Source of the DNA: Bimastos eiseni
Taxonomy: Eukaryota; Annelida; Clitellata; Crassiclitellata; Lumbricidae
Assembly (NCBI GenBank): GCA_959347315.1
Contig: OY365818.1
Span: forward strand, 2,620,654-2,684,653
Direction: 5' to 3'
DNA: 64,000 bases
Shown: positions 12,516-23,734 of the stretch, piece by piece
Layout: each line of letters opens with the position of its first letter
How positions within the stretch are numbered: the stretch's first letter is position 1
Translations under genes and position numbers: made by a program
Notes under the pieces: model-generated
What the model was told of the DNA's origin: nothing
Databases searched by the model: none
Seen by the model: only the letters and a program-made list of their open reading frames with translations

Positions 12516-12690
12516 ATAGTCGAGTGGCTAGCGTTCAGGACTGCCAACAGAGAGGTTTGGAATCAAACCCCACTAGGGAAGAAATTCAGTTCAACGTTTC
12601 GGCTTCGCCAGCAACCTCCTTGCCAACTCAGCTGCAATGAATATAGCCTACACTGACCGCACGTTGTCGGAGTGACGGGAGATCTGGAGA
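12516..12690 (+). mobile_element. tRNA-derived SINE fragment
   Basis: An A-box-like gtcgagtggctagcgttc and a B-box-like ggtttggaatcaaacccc are spaced as in a tRNA (about 35 bp). A body without coding potential follows. Confidence 0.5.
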
Positions 12691-12844
12691 AGGGGAAGAG
12701 AGTTGATCACTCACCTGCCCACCCGATACCCACCCGCCCACCCGCCTACCCGCCCACGCCTACCCACCCTCGTTGGGTGAAACGAATAAAAATGAAGCGT
12801 CTAACATTTCATCCCACGGCTGCCTCACGGATTCATTGGCTATT

Positions 12845-13205
12845 GAGGATCTGTTCTTCTGTTCTTCTGTTCTTCTGTTCTTACTCATCCGCTTCTTATT
12901 GTTCTTCTTTTTCTTGATCTTCTTACACTCTTATTTCATCTACAAATTCCATTAAAATCCTACTCCTTGTCCCTTCTTTTTCTCTCCTAATAATTGTCAT
13001 TCACTCCCTTCTTCCTTCTTCCTCCTCCACTTCTTCCTATATCTCTCCCTCCTTTTCACTGTCCTCCTTCTCTTATATCTCTTTCTCTCCTTCATCACTC
13101 ACCACCTCCATCTCCTCTTCTCCCTCTTCGTTCTCCTCTTCTTCCCTTCTTCTTCCTCCTCCTCCTCACCTCATCCTCTTCCTCCTCTTCCTCATCTCCC
13201 ATCCC
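12845..13205. repeat. polypyrimidine tract
   Basis: A long CT-rich strand with (TTCTTCTG)n at its start and CCTCTT units later. It lies in an intron of the plakin gene, where the transcribed minus strand is a purine tract. Confidence 0.8.
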
Positions 13206-13440
13206 TAAAAATCGTTGTTCCCTTCCTCTACACAAACACGGCTGATTCAGCCAGCCTCTTCTCGGCTTCGTGAATCCCAGCGAGGACAGCTTTACAACCG
13301 GACAGGCGAACGTTGAGCGTGGGGGCCGATGAGCCCTAATACTCCGAAAAGGAATTCCTTTGGCTGCCATCAATTACGGCCTTCACGTGAAAACAAATCG
13401 GGCGTTAACAGCTATACCAACCTCCACATACGTGGAAAAC

Positions 13441-13512
13441 TCCGCCACTGTCTGCACTATGACAGTGCCAGTCCCAAGCATGGATAAATTAGGAGGGCGA
13501 TGCTGATCTTTG
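13441..13512 (+). repeat. dispersed ~60-bp element, copy 3
   Basis: It reads gccactgtctgcactatgac, then agtgccagtcccaagcatgg, and ends ggagggcgatgctgatcttt. It is one of the most complete copies. Confidence 0.75.
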
Positions 13513-13569
13513 TTATCACACAGTGTCGTTGAACTGCAACTACCACCACATGCGAGGACCATTCAGTCT

Positions 13570-13740
13570 AGGGGACACAATGGCCTATTGGTTAGAGTGG
13601 TCGCTCTGCAACGGGGTAAGCAGAGGTTCGATTCTCTTCCTCCTCTGAGACGGTTACTGTGTAGGAACGTGCGGCAGCTCCTACACTCGCAATTACTCAC
13701 TACCTCCGATTGATCGTTGGACAGTGGCGCTATATAATAT
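13570..13740 (+). mobile_element. tRNA-derived SINE, near full length
   Basis: A-box region tggcctattggttagagtgg (13581-13600) and B-box aggttcgattc (13624) define a tRNA-like head. The body has gagacggttactgtgtagga and a 3' end of ggcgctatataatata. Body parts recur at 16.4, 19.2 and 30.4 kb. Confidence 0.7.
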
Positions 13741-14589
13741 AGAAGTAATATTAGTAGTGTTTGTGGTATACTAGTAGTGGGAATAGTAGTCTTAATAGTA
13801 GTACAAACTATAGTATTAGCAGTAGTATGTTAGTGCTAGTCGCAGTAATAGAAGTAGTTTTTGTTGTAGTGGTAATAAAAAAATACGAAGTAATGTCTAG
13901 TATGTGAGACGATTTCCCGCCATATCCAGACAGATTATGACCGTAGGCCCTACTGATGTGACGGTAACTGTCTCGATATGGGCCACATTCAGTGTTCGCT
14001 CCTTTACGGTAGCAGAGTGCAACGACAGTGAACGCAACAGTATCTGTTTCTTCCAGACATTATGGCTTTTAAGGCATCAGTTCCTCTGACTAACAGAATA
14101 AAAATGCGTACATTCGGATGCATGCATTTACAGACCATTACGTAATGTTTATATTCAGACGGAATAATCATGTGGCTAAGAATAGCAACAGAAGAATGGC
14201 GCTCAAGAGAACTTTTGATGACATGACGGCTTCAACCTTGGACAGAGACGTTTCATAATTAAAAACCCGGTCAAAGATGCTGGATGTATATTTTGAAGCA
14301 TGCACATTCAGAACTAAGTAAGTGGGCATATACGCCTTTAGTTAATTATTTGCTTGTAGCAAAAAGCTCCGACGCCATCCGTAGTGTCAATAGTGCCAGA
14401 TAGAGTAAGTCAAAAGTCTGGAAAGGAGAAGAGATCGACGTCCACGCACCGGTATCCGTGCGTCAGTAAATACTTGACTACTGATAATTACTTCCAAAAG
14501 GTGGCGTCATGAGTATTGTTAACTTAATTGTCATACTCCCTACCAGGGACCTGGTCTGGGTCTCGAGCGCATTCGAGTTCGTTGTTAGA

Positions 14590-14840
14590 AGATTCAGTCT
14601 TAATATTGCGACCAAAGGTTCTAGTCCTGAGATTTAAAGTCTTTGTCTTTAGGTATTGAGGCTTAGTCACGATCTTAAGACCAAACTCATATGTCTTGAG
14701 GCTTAAAGTCTGGGTCTTAGTCTTGGTCCTGACGTTTATTGTGGTGGTCTTGGTACCTACGGTCTTGGTCTTGATGTTTGAAGTCTTGGTTTTGAGGTTT
14801 AAAGAGTTTGTTTTGATATTTAAAATGAAAATCTTGAGGT
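14590..14840. repeat. degenerate tandem repeat, GTCTTGAGGTTTAAA type
   Basis: Units around gtcttgaggtttaaa, about 25-27 bp long, alternate with tcttggtcttg. It lies directly beside the SH3 exon at 14878, in the downstream intron. Confidence 0.55.
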
Positions 14841-14877
14841 TTCATGCCCTGACAAGAAAACAACGATTCAAAATTAC

Positions 14878-14940
14878 CTTCAGTTGATATGGTTGTGTGG
14901 CGTCTGTGATTATCATCTCCTCTCCCTCTTTCAGCTTCAT
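14878..14940 (-). CDS. plakin gene, exon with middle of the SH3 domain
   Basis: The 63-bp exon reads M-K-L-K-E-G-E-E-M-I-I-T-D-A-T-Q-P-Y-Q-L-K and ends AAG|GTAATT. K-x-G-E-E (usually K-G-D-E), then T-Q-P-x-x-x-K, is the central strand and RT/n-Src region of plakin SH3 domains. The conserved Trp of that stretch (W-K-V in plectin) is Leu here. Both edges are phase 0, matching the exons at 16719 and 11224. The initial ATG is therefore an internal methionine, not a start. Confidence 0.72.
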
Positions 14941-15299
14941 CTTTGGATCAATAAATATACCAAAACAATAATCAATGTGACAAATCAAAACCGTAATTAG
15001 TGTATCATGAAATATCAATCGATATATCCAGGAAAGTAGTATCCCTACTAAACGAATTACTCAATAGATCAGATCAACAATTTAACTAATGTCAATTTAT
15101 AGCAGGAATCTATCGTCAATGCGTCAGTCAGTAAATCAATCGTGATATCAATGTATCTATCGAACATTCAGTCTGGTACATTAATTGTGACGCATGCTGT
15201 ATGGCTTAATTAGTCATCAAGGCCACGTTGGTCTAAATAACTAATCATTGTCCAATTTAATACAATCATATCTTTCTCTTGAGTTCTATTGTGTTGTAG

Positions 15300-15326
15300 C
15301 TCTCACTGTCTCTGTCTCTGTCTATG

Positions 15327-15363
<37 letters not shown>

Positions 15364-15404
15364 CTCTGTCCGTCTGTCTCTCTCTCTCTGTCTGTCTCTC
15401 TCTA

Positions 15405-15435
<31 letters not shown>

Positions 15436-15450
15436 CTGTCTCTCTCTCTA
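15300..15450. repeat. TC/TCTG microsatellite
   Basis: (TCTG)n, (TC)n and (TCTA)n blocks. Two overlapping Leu-Ser-Val ORFs are artefacts. Confidence 0.9.
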
Positions 15451-16412
15451 TTCTTTCTTTGCATGAGGTCACATGAGGTCAGACGAGGTCGTGTCGGATC
15501 ACACAAGCTCCAGCTTGGTTGAACTCACAGAGGTAAGAGAATACTGCTAAGAAAGATATATCCTGATCAGAATACCTCATTAATGTCTTGATAAATTATC
15601 TTCTGAAAACACTAGAAAGTGGTACGATGAAAACTTGGGAGCAAAATGAACACCAGCTGGACTGGTAACCTATAATATGACTGAGAGTAAGACAGTAAAG
15701 TGTCTGAGTACATTTTTTATTGAACTAACTGCCAGAACGCACTCATCTATACGTAAACCTTAATAATTATGGCAATGCATGTCGATATAACATAACACTT
15801 TTGTTTAATTTCAAACTGATAAACCGCGGTATGAATACAAGCAAAACATGAAAGTTTGATGACAAGACATTTCATGAGTGGAATTTAACTGTCTGCAGCC
15901 ATGCATTGCTCCCACTGCGTAATATATCTGATTTAGCTAACGTTGCCGCTTAGCAGAAGGACAGGTCAACCTTATAATAGTGAGCTATCATTTATTCTTT
16001 CGGCGAAATTCTTTCTCATACTGTTGTCGGATTGAGTAATGACGTGGTCGTGTGAAAGGGTTTGAGGGATATTATATACATTTATATTGGAATAAAACTC
16101 CTATGCCGACAAATGCACGGACTTTCAGGGTCGCAGACAGATGCAGATGTCGCCTTTTTCGAATCACACAAACTCCAAAAGTTAGTAGCAGGGGAAAACT
16201 TTAGGATTAGCGAAGGTTGAACCCTGGAACGTAGGCGCAAAGAAATTAACCGAGGCAGGCTTAGCAGGAAAGTGATTTTCAGAGGAAAAGATCCAATGAA
16301 AACAAGAATCAATCAGGCGATGGAAGATCCCACGGGACTTTTATGAAGAAATGCGAACAGCGGACGATTCGTTAGCATAGGTACTAGTCGATGAAACCTT
16401 ATTGTTATCGTG

Positions 16413-16625
16413 TGACGTGGTGGCCAATTGCTTAGAGCGGTCGATCCGTAACGTTCAGTGTGCGCTGAGTGTGCGGGCTCGACCCTCGTCCGAGGCGTCA
16501 CTGTGTAGGTACCTTGAACAAGTCCCTCGCACACAATTGCTCTGCAGAACAACTGCAGTTGCGCTGTCGAGGCGTGCGTGCACTTCTGAACTAAATTGTA
16601 AGAAGGGTGATATCGAATTACAGTT
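16413..16625 (+). mobile_element. tRNA-derived SINE
   Basis: It has an A-box-like tggccaattgcttagagcgg (16421-16440), a B-box-like gggctcgaccc (16475) and a body ctgtgtaggtaccttgaaca. Its 3' end, gaagggtgatatcg, is also seen near 30.57 kb. It lies just beside the plakin exon at 16719. Confidence 0.7.
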
Positions 16626-16718
16626 ATATTGTGTTGTTTCTAGGAACGCAGTAAGCCAACTAAACACAGATCTAATCAATAACATAAACAGTATGATCAA
16701 TCATTATAATATCGTCAC

Positions 16719-16865
16719 CTCGTTTGTTTCCAGGGAGCAGACGGCTTTTAGTTTCTGAGCCTGTGAGAATTTCGGGGGATCAAACTTGAGGATTGGATCA
16801 GACAGATGCTTTGCCGAGAGTTCCTCCGCAGTATTCCGCCACGTGTTGAAGTTCTTGGAGAGTTT
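16719..16865 (-). CDS. plakin gene, spectrin-repeat exon leading into SH3
   Basis: The 147-bp, 49-codon exon has a strong acceptor (ttttcttgcttcag) and donor ACGAG|GTGACG. It reads as an amphipathic helix (K-L-S-K-N-F-N-T-W-R-N-T-A-E-E-L), then D-P-x-K-F-S-Q-A-Q-K-L-K-A-V-C-S-L-E. The last part matches the first strand of the plakin SH3 (plectin: LQAVCDYK), which is inserted inside a spectrin repeat in this family. Both edges are phase 0. With exons 14878 and 11133 it rebuilds a continuous SH3 domain. Confidence 0.75.
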
Positions 16866-16973
16866 CTGAAGCAAGAAAAGATATCTTTGTATTCACCGAT
16901 AATCAAATGTCAGAGCTCAAATAAAAAAAACAATCCACAAGGTTGATTAATACCTTTAGTTACATGCCTTAGC

Positions 16974-17188
16974 CATTCTAACTTGCGCTGCAAATACCAT
17001 TAGTTGCTATAGATATATTCCTACCTGGATTGCAAATACTTTTAGTTGCTATAGCTGTTCTAAACTTTGTTGAAGGTATATTTAGCTGCTATATGGATGT
17101 TCCTACCCTGGCTTGCAAATACGTTCGGCTGCTATAGCAGTTCCTACTTGGATTACTAGAGCCTTCAGTTGCTATTAGCTGTTCTAAC
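16974..17188. repeat. ~42-bp minisatellite built from a 5' splice site
   Basis: Five to six units (plus strand: ttgcaaatac-tttagttgctatag-tgttcctacctgga) are arranged head to tail. The last abuts the plakin exon at 17189 and contains its GT donor. Three more units keep a donor-like sequence on the minus strand (ATCCAG|GTAGGA, CCAG|GGTAGG, CCAA|GTAGGA); the others are degenerate. Confidence 0.7.
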
Positions 17189-17308
17189 CTGGATCGTAGC
17201 GAAGAACGGCGTCCCGTTCTTGTTCTTCACCGTTTCTCGTAGTTCTTTCTGCAGTTCGTACGTCTGGTGTGTTATGTCATGCTCGCATTGGAGAACATCA
17301 GCGTAGAA
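17189..17308 (-). CDS. plakin gene, spectrin-repeat exon
   Basis: The 120-bp exon has acceptor gttcttttgggtgttcttcag and donor ATCCAG|GTTAGA, in phase 0 at both ends. It encodes a helical segment, F-Y-A-D-V-L-Q-C-E-H-D-I-T, then Y-E-L-Q-K-E-L-R-E-T-V-K-N-K-N-G, ending F-F-A-T-I-Q. The F-x-x-D-x-x-x-x-E-x-x-I pattern is that of spectrin-repeat helix A. Its reading joins K-L-S-K-N-F of the next exon. The ATG 57 bases upstream in the same frame lies in the intron and is not needed. Confidence 0.65.
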
Positions 17309-17736
17309 CTGAAGAACACCCAAAAGAACCGACCAAGGTACATGCAACGTAATGTATCTGATCAATGCTCTAGCGCCTTTATAGACTTAGGCTGGTTCCT
17401 TTATCTACTTCTTGCCTGTTTCATCAACTATTGCTTGATGCACCTCCTTCCGGATGTACGTTGTCTTTGCTGCATCTACTACTATCGTATATTCGTCGTA
17501 TCGTATCTTCATATTTATATAGCGCCTCCCACAGAATAACTTCAGAGGCGCTCTAGGCACAGAAACCCCGGGGAATAACAAACACTTAGATTATGAGAAA
17601 CCTACTACTATTACTAAAATTGCTACTGCTACTTCCAATACAAATACTTCTACTACTACTACAACAACTTCCCATACTTCCCACCACTATTACTACTACT
17701 ACTTCCACCCCACAACTACTACTAATCCAATAACTA

Positions 17737-17905
17737 CCCATTTATTAAGCGCCACCATCAAATGACCAAGCATTAAGCGATGGCATTGACAATTGTAAGT
17801 GATGAAAGTTCCTCTAACACAGTAATCTTCGGGAGGATCAAACCCTAACTCTCCACGTTACATGGCAACCGCTCTAACCAATCGGCTGCTTTGTGCCACT
17901 AACGT
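17737..17905 (-). mobile_element. tRNA-derived SINE, minus orientation
   Basis: On the minus strand: A-box gccgattggttagagcgg, B-box gggtttgatcctcc, body ending ggtggcgcttaataaatggg. It belongs to the same family as the copy at 13570. Confidence 0.65.
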
Positions 17906-18397
17906 TCTCATTTTTAGCCATCAGCAAAATGCTCGATGCTCTGAAGGAATGCGGCTGCTGGGCATGCCATCATCAGTCATCTGAAGAGAGCTTTCACGTC
18001 GTATACATACGAATATCAGGAGTTGAGCACTGAGTATATTTAGATCCCAAGGTTGACCAACCTGGCTGAATTCTTTCGACGCTCCGAGGCTAAGCAGGGC
18101 TCCTACGCAATGTTGTTTGACTTCCTATAACCAATAAAATAAATAAAATAAATGTTAAACAATAGATAATAAACAATAATGAAAAATAATAGACCGTGAT
18201 AAACATTAGTTAACAGCAGATGACAAAAATAAATAAATATAACTAAGTAAGAATAAAAGGAGGATAAGTCATTGGGAATGGAATTAGACAATAGATGTAA
18301 TTGAAAACACGCTAAACAACATAGCCAAGAGCGTGGAATGTCGTTTAATAATTATAGACTTATGGTATTGGAATAATTTCAGACATGAGTAACTCGC

Positions 18398-18448
18398 CTC
18401 TTTCTGCGAATCCATTTTCAATCTTGTTGACAGCGTTTGAAATGTAGT
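18398..18448 (-). CDS. plakin gene, candidate 51-bp exon with GC donor
   Basis: After the acceptor ttattttag, 17 codons read T-T-F-Q-T-L-S-T-R-L-K-M-D-S-Q-K-E up to GAAAGAG|GCGAGT, a GC-type donor. Phase 0 fits the next exon (F-Y-A-D). Another frame is also open here (Y-I-S-N-A-V-N-K-I-E), so the call depends on the GC donor being real. Confidence 0.35.
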
Positions 18449-19224
18449 CTAAAATAACAAAATTGGAACTCAAAATCAAACCGCGCTACAAAAAGCACCA
18501 CAACACTCAGCCACGCTCAGCTAGTAAGCTACACTGTAATAGAACTACACTACAATAAAACGGCACTACAAGATAACTATACAATTCTACACTACAAGAG
18601 AACTACAGTACACTGCGCGACAATGAGCACACATGCCAACTGACAGCTGTCAACGGGATCTGTTGGCTGGTTCTACGCCTGTGCGTGGGCCCACCACCAC
18701 TGGCGACTCTTTTCAGCTTTCTGCTAATAGTTTTGCTAACAAACCTATTTCACTCGTTCACTATGACATTTAACATAATTTTGGCCAGCACAGAGAGACC
18801 CGCTGAGTAGGTTAGATATCTTGAAGGGTGCTATGTAAATGCTCGATTACATCGCAATGATATTACGCTACACTAAACTTCATCGTTCATCATTACAGAT
18901 ATCGCGATCGAAAGTTTTATAACATTGCCATGCATTTACATTTACGTTACGATGGTCTACTTTGTAACAGAGCCTACATTGCAAACCTTACGTGCCTATA
19001 TAGGTCAATGCGTAAATGTGACTTGGTAAACAACCGGGAACCATTTGGAAAGCTTCCTGCGTATTTCCTAAGAAGTAATCCATCAAGACCAGAGATAGAC
19101 CTGACGATTGAAATCCCATGGAATTCCACAACCTCCGCTCTAGAGACAGCTGGATGTAGCGAAATATAATTACCATATCGGCTACCCTGCTCCATATGTG
19201 CATGGAACTCGTTGGCCGACGTTT

Positions 19225-19330
19225 GTTAGCACCCTCTACACTGAGACAGTTACTGTGTAGGGATGTTGAGTAAGTCCCTCACTCCTCGTTATATAAGTTT
19301 CTCCCTTGACGGTATATTAGTGCTCCCCTA
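19225..19330 (+). mobile_element. SINE fragment
   Basis: It carries the body motif gagacagttactgtgtaggg and the segment tgagtaagtccctcactc, shared with the SINEs at 13.6 and 16.4 kb. The tRNA-like head is missing. Confidence 0.5.
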
Positions 19331-19769
19331 CGTTACATTACATTGCATTACATCATTAGCTCAGCGCCATCGACTGATGCCTGATCGTAAGGCTGTAAAT
19401 TGTATTCAGTAACTTCTAAAGCGCCGGCGTCGAATGCAAGCTATGGAGCACCAAAGGCCAAGACGTAAAGACGCAATTATCTCCAGATGATCAGCTGGTA
19501 GGACAGAGCTGTATTAAATTTAAGCATAGGCCTATATATACCATTCATTCATTCGGTTTGAATAAAGGTAAAGAGTTATCTAAATCAGAAACTGTCAATC
19601 AAACAGTTGGGAACGAGTGCAAATAATTAAAGGTTATGCACACATGATATATTTCTAAAAAGGTCTCAGCCAGAGCTGAACAAATACAAGCCAGAATACG
19701 ATGCACTGTCATGATATTATTTTACATTTTCTATGACATAACATCACATTGCTGAAACGTGAGGTACAA

Positions 19770-19978
19770 TGCATTAGAATATAATCCAATTCATGCAAAT
19801 TAAGGCAATTGAATTCAATACAAGTTAAGACAATTAAATTCTATGCAGTTTAATACAATGGAATTCAATGCAATTTAATACCATAGAATTCAATCCAATT
19901 TAATACAATAGAATTCAATTAGATTTAATACAATAGAATTCAATCAAATTTATTACAATGGATTGCAATGCGATACCA
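19770..19978. repeat. ~26-bp AT-rich minisatellite
   Basis: About seven units of the type tagaattcaatccaatttaa followed by tacaa. Confidence 0.75.
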
Positions 19979-20229
19979 TACAAACAGGATCCTTCTCAAT
20001 GCAATAGAGCTTAGATATCCATTGGTATCGTATGTATTCGGGTTGGAACGTGTAGCATTTCATATGTTTCCTGATCCTGTTTGCTGTTACTAAGTATAGG
20101 ATGATGAGTCTGGCATCTCTGGTTGATCTGGAGAGGTGCACTTGAGAGGAAGATGGCTGCGTCTGAACTTAGAGGAATGGGTTCAGCGTCTGCTGTCTGA
20201 AAGGATGAGTCTGCCAGATGTGCACGAGT

Positions 20230-20365
20230 GGGTGGATGGGGATGATGGAGTGGGGAGAATGGGGTGGGGATGATGGAGTGGGGAGGATGGGGTTGGGATG
20301 ATGGAGTGGGGAGGATGGGGTGGGGATGATGGAGTGGGGAGGATGGGTGAGAAGGATGGGGTAGG
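20230..20365. repeat. 28-bp purine minisatellite
   Basis: At least four units built on gatgatggagtggggaggat followed by ggggtggg. They translate as His-Pro-Ser repeats in all minus frames. Confidence 0.85.
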
Positions 20366-20489
20366 GGAGATGATGTCTCGATCGATGCATGCGCATGCGG
20401 ATATTCTATGAACTTGAAGATGGACGAACGACGATGGTGTACTACAAATGAATGACAGATGTTCAAGTCGTCTGCAACTGTACTGTAGC

Positions 20490-20634
20490 GTTTCTGTGTT
20501 TGTGTTTCTGTCTATGTCCCTCTGTCTTTCTCTGACTCCGTCTGTCTTTCTCTGCTTTTCCATCTCTCTCTCTCTGTGTCTGTCTCTCTGTGTCTGTCTC
20601 TGTTTCTGTCTCTATCTCTGTCTGTCTCTTTCTC

Positions 20635-20715
<81 letters not shown>

Positions 20716-20759
20716 CTGTCTGCCTCAAGCATGTCTCTGTTTCGGTTTCTGTCTATCTA

Positions 20760-20806
<47 letters not shown>

Positions 20807-20812
20807 GCTCTG
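20490..20812. repeat. TC/TCTG microsatellite
   Basis: (TC)n is nearly pure for about 70 bp (20640-20711), flanked by TCTG/TCTCTG units and a pure (CTGT)n at 20756-20812. Confidence 0.9.
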
Positions 20813-20875
20813 TAAGCCGTTTCACTTGTCTTCCACAAATTGTATCGATATAGTCTCCCAGAAACCAAACACGAA

Positions 20876-20978
20876 AGGTCATAAAGACCATGTTGCAAGA
20901 AGAGGTATATATGTATCCACACATTATATGTATGATACTATATATATACCTCTTATTGCAACATGGTCTATATGACCT
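20876..20978. repeat. 103-bp imperfect palindrome (hairpin)
   Basis: The left arm contains gaccatgttgcaagaagagg and tatatat; the right arm contains atatatacctcttattgcaa and catggtc. The outer bases aggtcata/tatgacct also pair. Arms are about 38 nt with few mismatches around a ~25-nt loop. It could be a small foldback MITE or an inverted-repeat transcript. Confidence 0.75.
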
Positions 20979-21014
20979 ATAATATATGTACATAAATAAA
21001 TAAATATAAATATT

Positions 21015-21053
21015 ATAAGAGAGAGCTGAGACGGATAGAGAGAGAGAAAGAGG

Positions 21054-21095
<42 letters not shown>
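21015..21095. repeat. GA microsatellite
   Basis: GAGA and GAAAGA units, imperfect. Confidence 0.85.
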
Positions 21096-21404
21096 CTAAT
21101 GAAGCTCTTCACATTCTCAGTTGCCTCTTTGCTACAAACATCGATACCTGAAGCCCGTCCACAGCGACAATAAATAGACGCGTCTTACCTAACCTATTCC
21201 TGTTATCACTTATCTTACATAAGAGTTTAGGTCATGTTACACTAATTGATCAGTCACAACGTTTGAAAACTAATCAGTTCTTATTACCAACACACGTTGT
21301 TATATAACGAAGTCGTCTGATTATCTTTATCGAGTCGCAGACCTAGATCGAGGACTGTTCTTGTTTCAGGTACTGTTCGGTTGCAGGATCTACTTTATGG
21401 AGCT

Positions 21405-21495
21405 CTCTCCCTGTGTGTGTGCTTTTGGGTGTGTGTGTGTGTGTGTTTGTGTGTGGGTATGTGTATTTATGTGTACGCGTGTGTGTGTGTACGCT
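21405..21495. repeat. GT microsatellite
   Basis: Interrupted (GT)n of about 90 bp. Confidence 0.85.
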
Positions 21496-22260
21496 ATGCT
21501 TAGTATCTATCTCCCAATCTCTATCCGTTCTGCTCAAGATCTCTCTCTGTGTCCGTCACTCTGCTTAGTCGCTTGTGTCAGTTCATTCCCAACTTAAGGC
21601 TAACCTCTCTCAACTTACTTATCATCATAGTCTGTATCTCTGGCTTACGTGTTGATCCTTCTGGTATTGACCTGATAACGGGTTCTTTTTTGACTGCCAT
21701 TGGTTGACGTCTATTGCATTCACACTGACGCTATAAAAGTCACCAATAATAATTACAATCAGTAGAAAATTAACTATAGACAATTATTATTAAACAACAC
21801 AAGCATTCCGACATGATTACAGTGGCCCTTCGGAGTCATCCACAGTAACTGGTCTCAACAGACATTGCTTTTAAGAATGCATGCTCGTTATAGTAGGCCT
21901 ACTCAGTCACTGCTCGTATCCAGCAGCAGCTGTCTGCCGTGAACTTTCAACACCAATGTCGATAAGTTACTGTTGCACACCTGGGCGACACCTGGGATGC
22001 GGCAGCTGATTGTTTTCATTCAAACCTCCGCATCAACGGTTGCTGTTCCGTACCCATCAATCGGTTATCCAGTTTCTCTTGAAACGAAAGAAGCATGCAG
22101 AGACAGAAGCAGTGACAGATACAGTAATATAGAGAGAGACAGAGATAGCGACAGAGACAGTGACGAAGACAGAGGCAGAGACAGAGACAGCGAGACACCC
22201 AGACGATTATTTCACATGGCAGCCGCTGTTTGACGACCCGTTAACACGCCAAAGACGAAT

Positions 22261-22320
22261 AGCGTCCATCTCCCCCAATCGAGATTGGCTTGGCACTGGC
22301 ACTACCAGTGTACAGGAAAT
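22261..22320 (-). repeat. dispersed ~60-bp element, copy 4 (diverged)
   Basis: The core is present on the minus strand as ggtagtgccagtgccaagcc with a trailing gggggagatggacgct. It is more diverged than the other copies. Confidence 0.5.
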
Positions 22321-22841
22321 AATTGGCGACGTCAACACTCGTGGTTCGACTACTGAGAAGTTGGGAACCGTGTTGACGCCTACCCTATACAGTGTATACA
22401 CAGCCTCTGAGTGATTCTTCTTATGTTAGACAACAACTATCCCGCTTCTAAGTGCTGCCTCATATCTTTAGAACCACATCTGTCAAGATATTTGATATTT
22501 TTAGGTCACTAGAGATTGCTATTTTCTGATGCACCTTGTTCCATAAATACGTAGACACTGGTTAGCATACTTGCGTACATTGGATTGTATAGCTATGTTC
22601 GGTGCGCATGTGAACATGTTGAAATGTAGGTACGCATTATGCACATTGGAATGTAGGTAACAATACGTACATTGGCAAGTAAAGTGTGTATACATGTATG
22701 TTAGGTTGCGGTGGCGCTTGCATGCAAATAAACATTCAATAAAATACAATACAGTGAAGTATCGAACGTCAATAATATTGATACAATACAATAAACGCAG
22801 TCAAGAAAAATCTACCCACCACGTTGATTATCAGCAACACG

Positions 22842-23000
22842 TGGAAATTCCGAGATAATTCCGAGATAATTCCAAGATAATTCCAAGATAATTCCGAGAT
22901 AATTCCGAGATAATCTTCAGATAATTTCCAGATAATTTCCAGATGTTTTCCAGATAATTTCCAGATAATTTCCAGATAATTTCCAGATAATTTCCAGACA
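22842..23000. repeat. 11-bp minisatellite
   Basis: About 14 units of agataatttcc, with agataattccg/agataattcca variants at the 5' side. The array shows a polarity of variants. Confidence 0.9.
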
Positions 23001-23344
23001 ATTGCTAGATTAATTCACTGTAATTTCAAAATAATAATTTCCGACATTGCGGGCTCGACCAACGTCTGGATCAAGAAGACTAGAGACAGGCCGCATTCGA
23101 TGCGAATGGCATAAATTATGAAGAGCAAAGGCATTACGATCGCTATCGCCAGCAGCAGACAATGCTTTCTTTACACAATGGACGAGCTGTGGTAGGCCTT
23201 GTGATATCGTGAATGCTAAGGCCAAAAGGCCTCGCGGAACCCGTATGACGTCAGGGCAAATATGGCCATGCATAGGCGCGCGTGTGCGTGTGTGTGCCCG
23301 TCTCATGCCTATGCAAATATACACACACCCATTCACGAACTCTG

Positions 23345-23501
23345 TCTCTCTCTGTCTGTGTCTGCCTCTGTCCCTGTCTATGTGTGGCTCTGCCTGTCTC
23401 TCTGTCTCTGTCTTTATCTCTGTCTCCGTTTCCGTTTCCGTTTCCGCCTCCGTTTCCATCTTTGTCTGTCTGTCTGTGTGTCTGTCTGTATGTCTGTGTC
23501 A

Positions 23502-23541
<40 letters not shown>

Positions 23542-23553
23542 TACGCACACACA
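23345..23553. repeat. TCTG, TTTCCG and CA microsatellites
   Basis: TCTG units, a short (TTTCCG)n, then (TC)n and (AC)n. The overlapping ORFs on both strands are artefacts. Confidence 0.85.
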
Positions 23554-23734
23554 CATTCGCTGACACGTCGTATGACTGGTCAAACTAGTCTTGCCGGTAC
23601 ATTTATCTATCATGCAGGTATGCCATGTTTAGGTCTATTTCGCAGATATGCAAATACAATGTAATCCTAGTAAAATATTTACATGCGTGTTTTGTTATAT
23701 AATAATGTACACAGTACATTGTATTCATCTTTAA

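Noticed and set aside
13095..13373. 92-codon minus-strand ORF with Glu/Arg-rich end
   Set aside because: Half of it is the complement of the polypyrimidine tract; no splice sites or homology.
18930..19203. 79-codon ORF on + with 71-73-codon ORFs on -
   Set aside because: Composition is unremarkable, there is no domain, and the region borders a SINE fragment.
23010..23260. Minus-strand open frame with L-P-Q-L-V-H-C-V-K-K-A-L and N-L-C-H-S-H-R-M-R-P
   Set aside because: No splice-site frame, no recognised family, and it merges into microsatellite; kept only as a possible transposon scrap.
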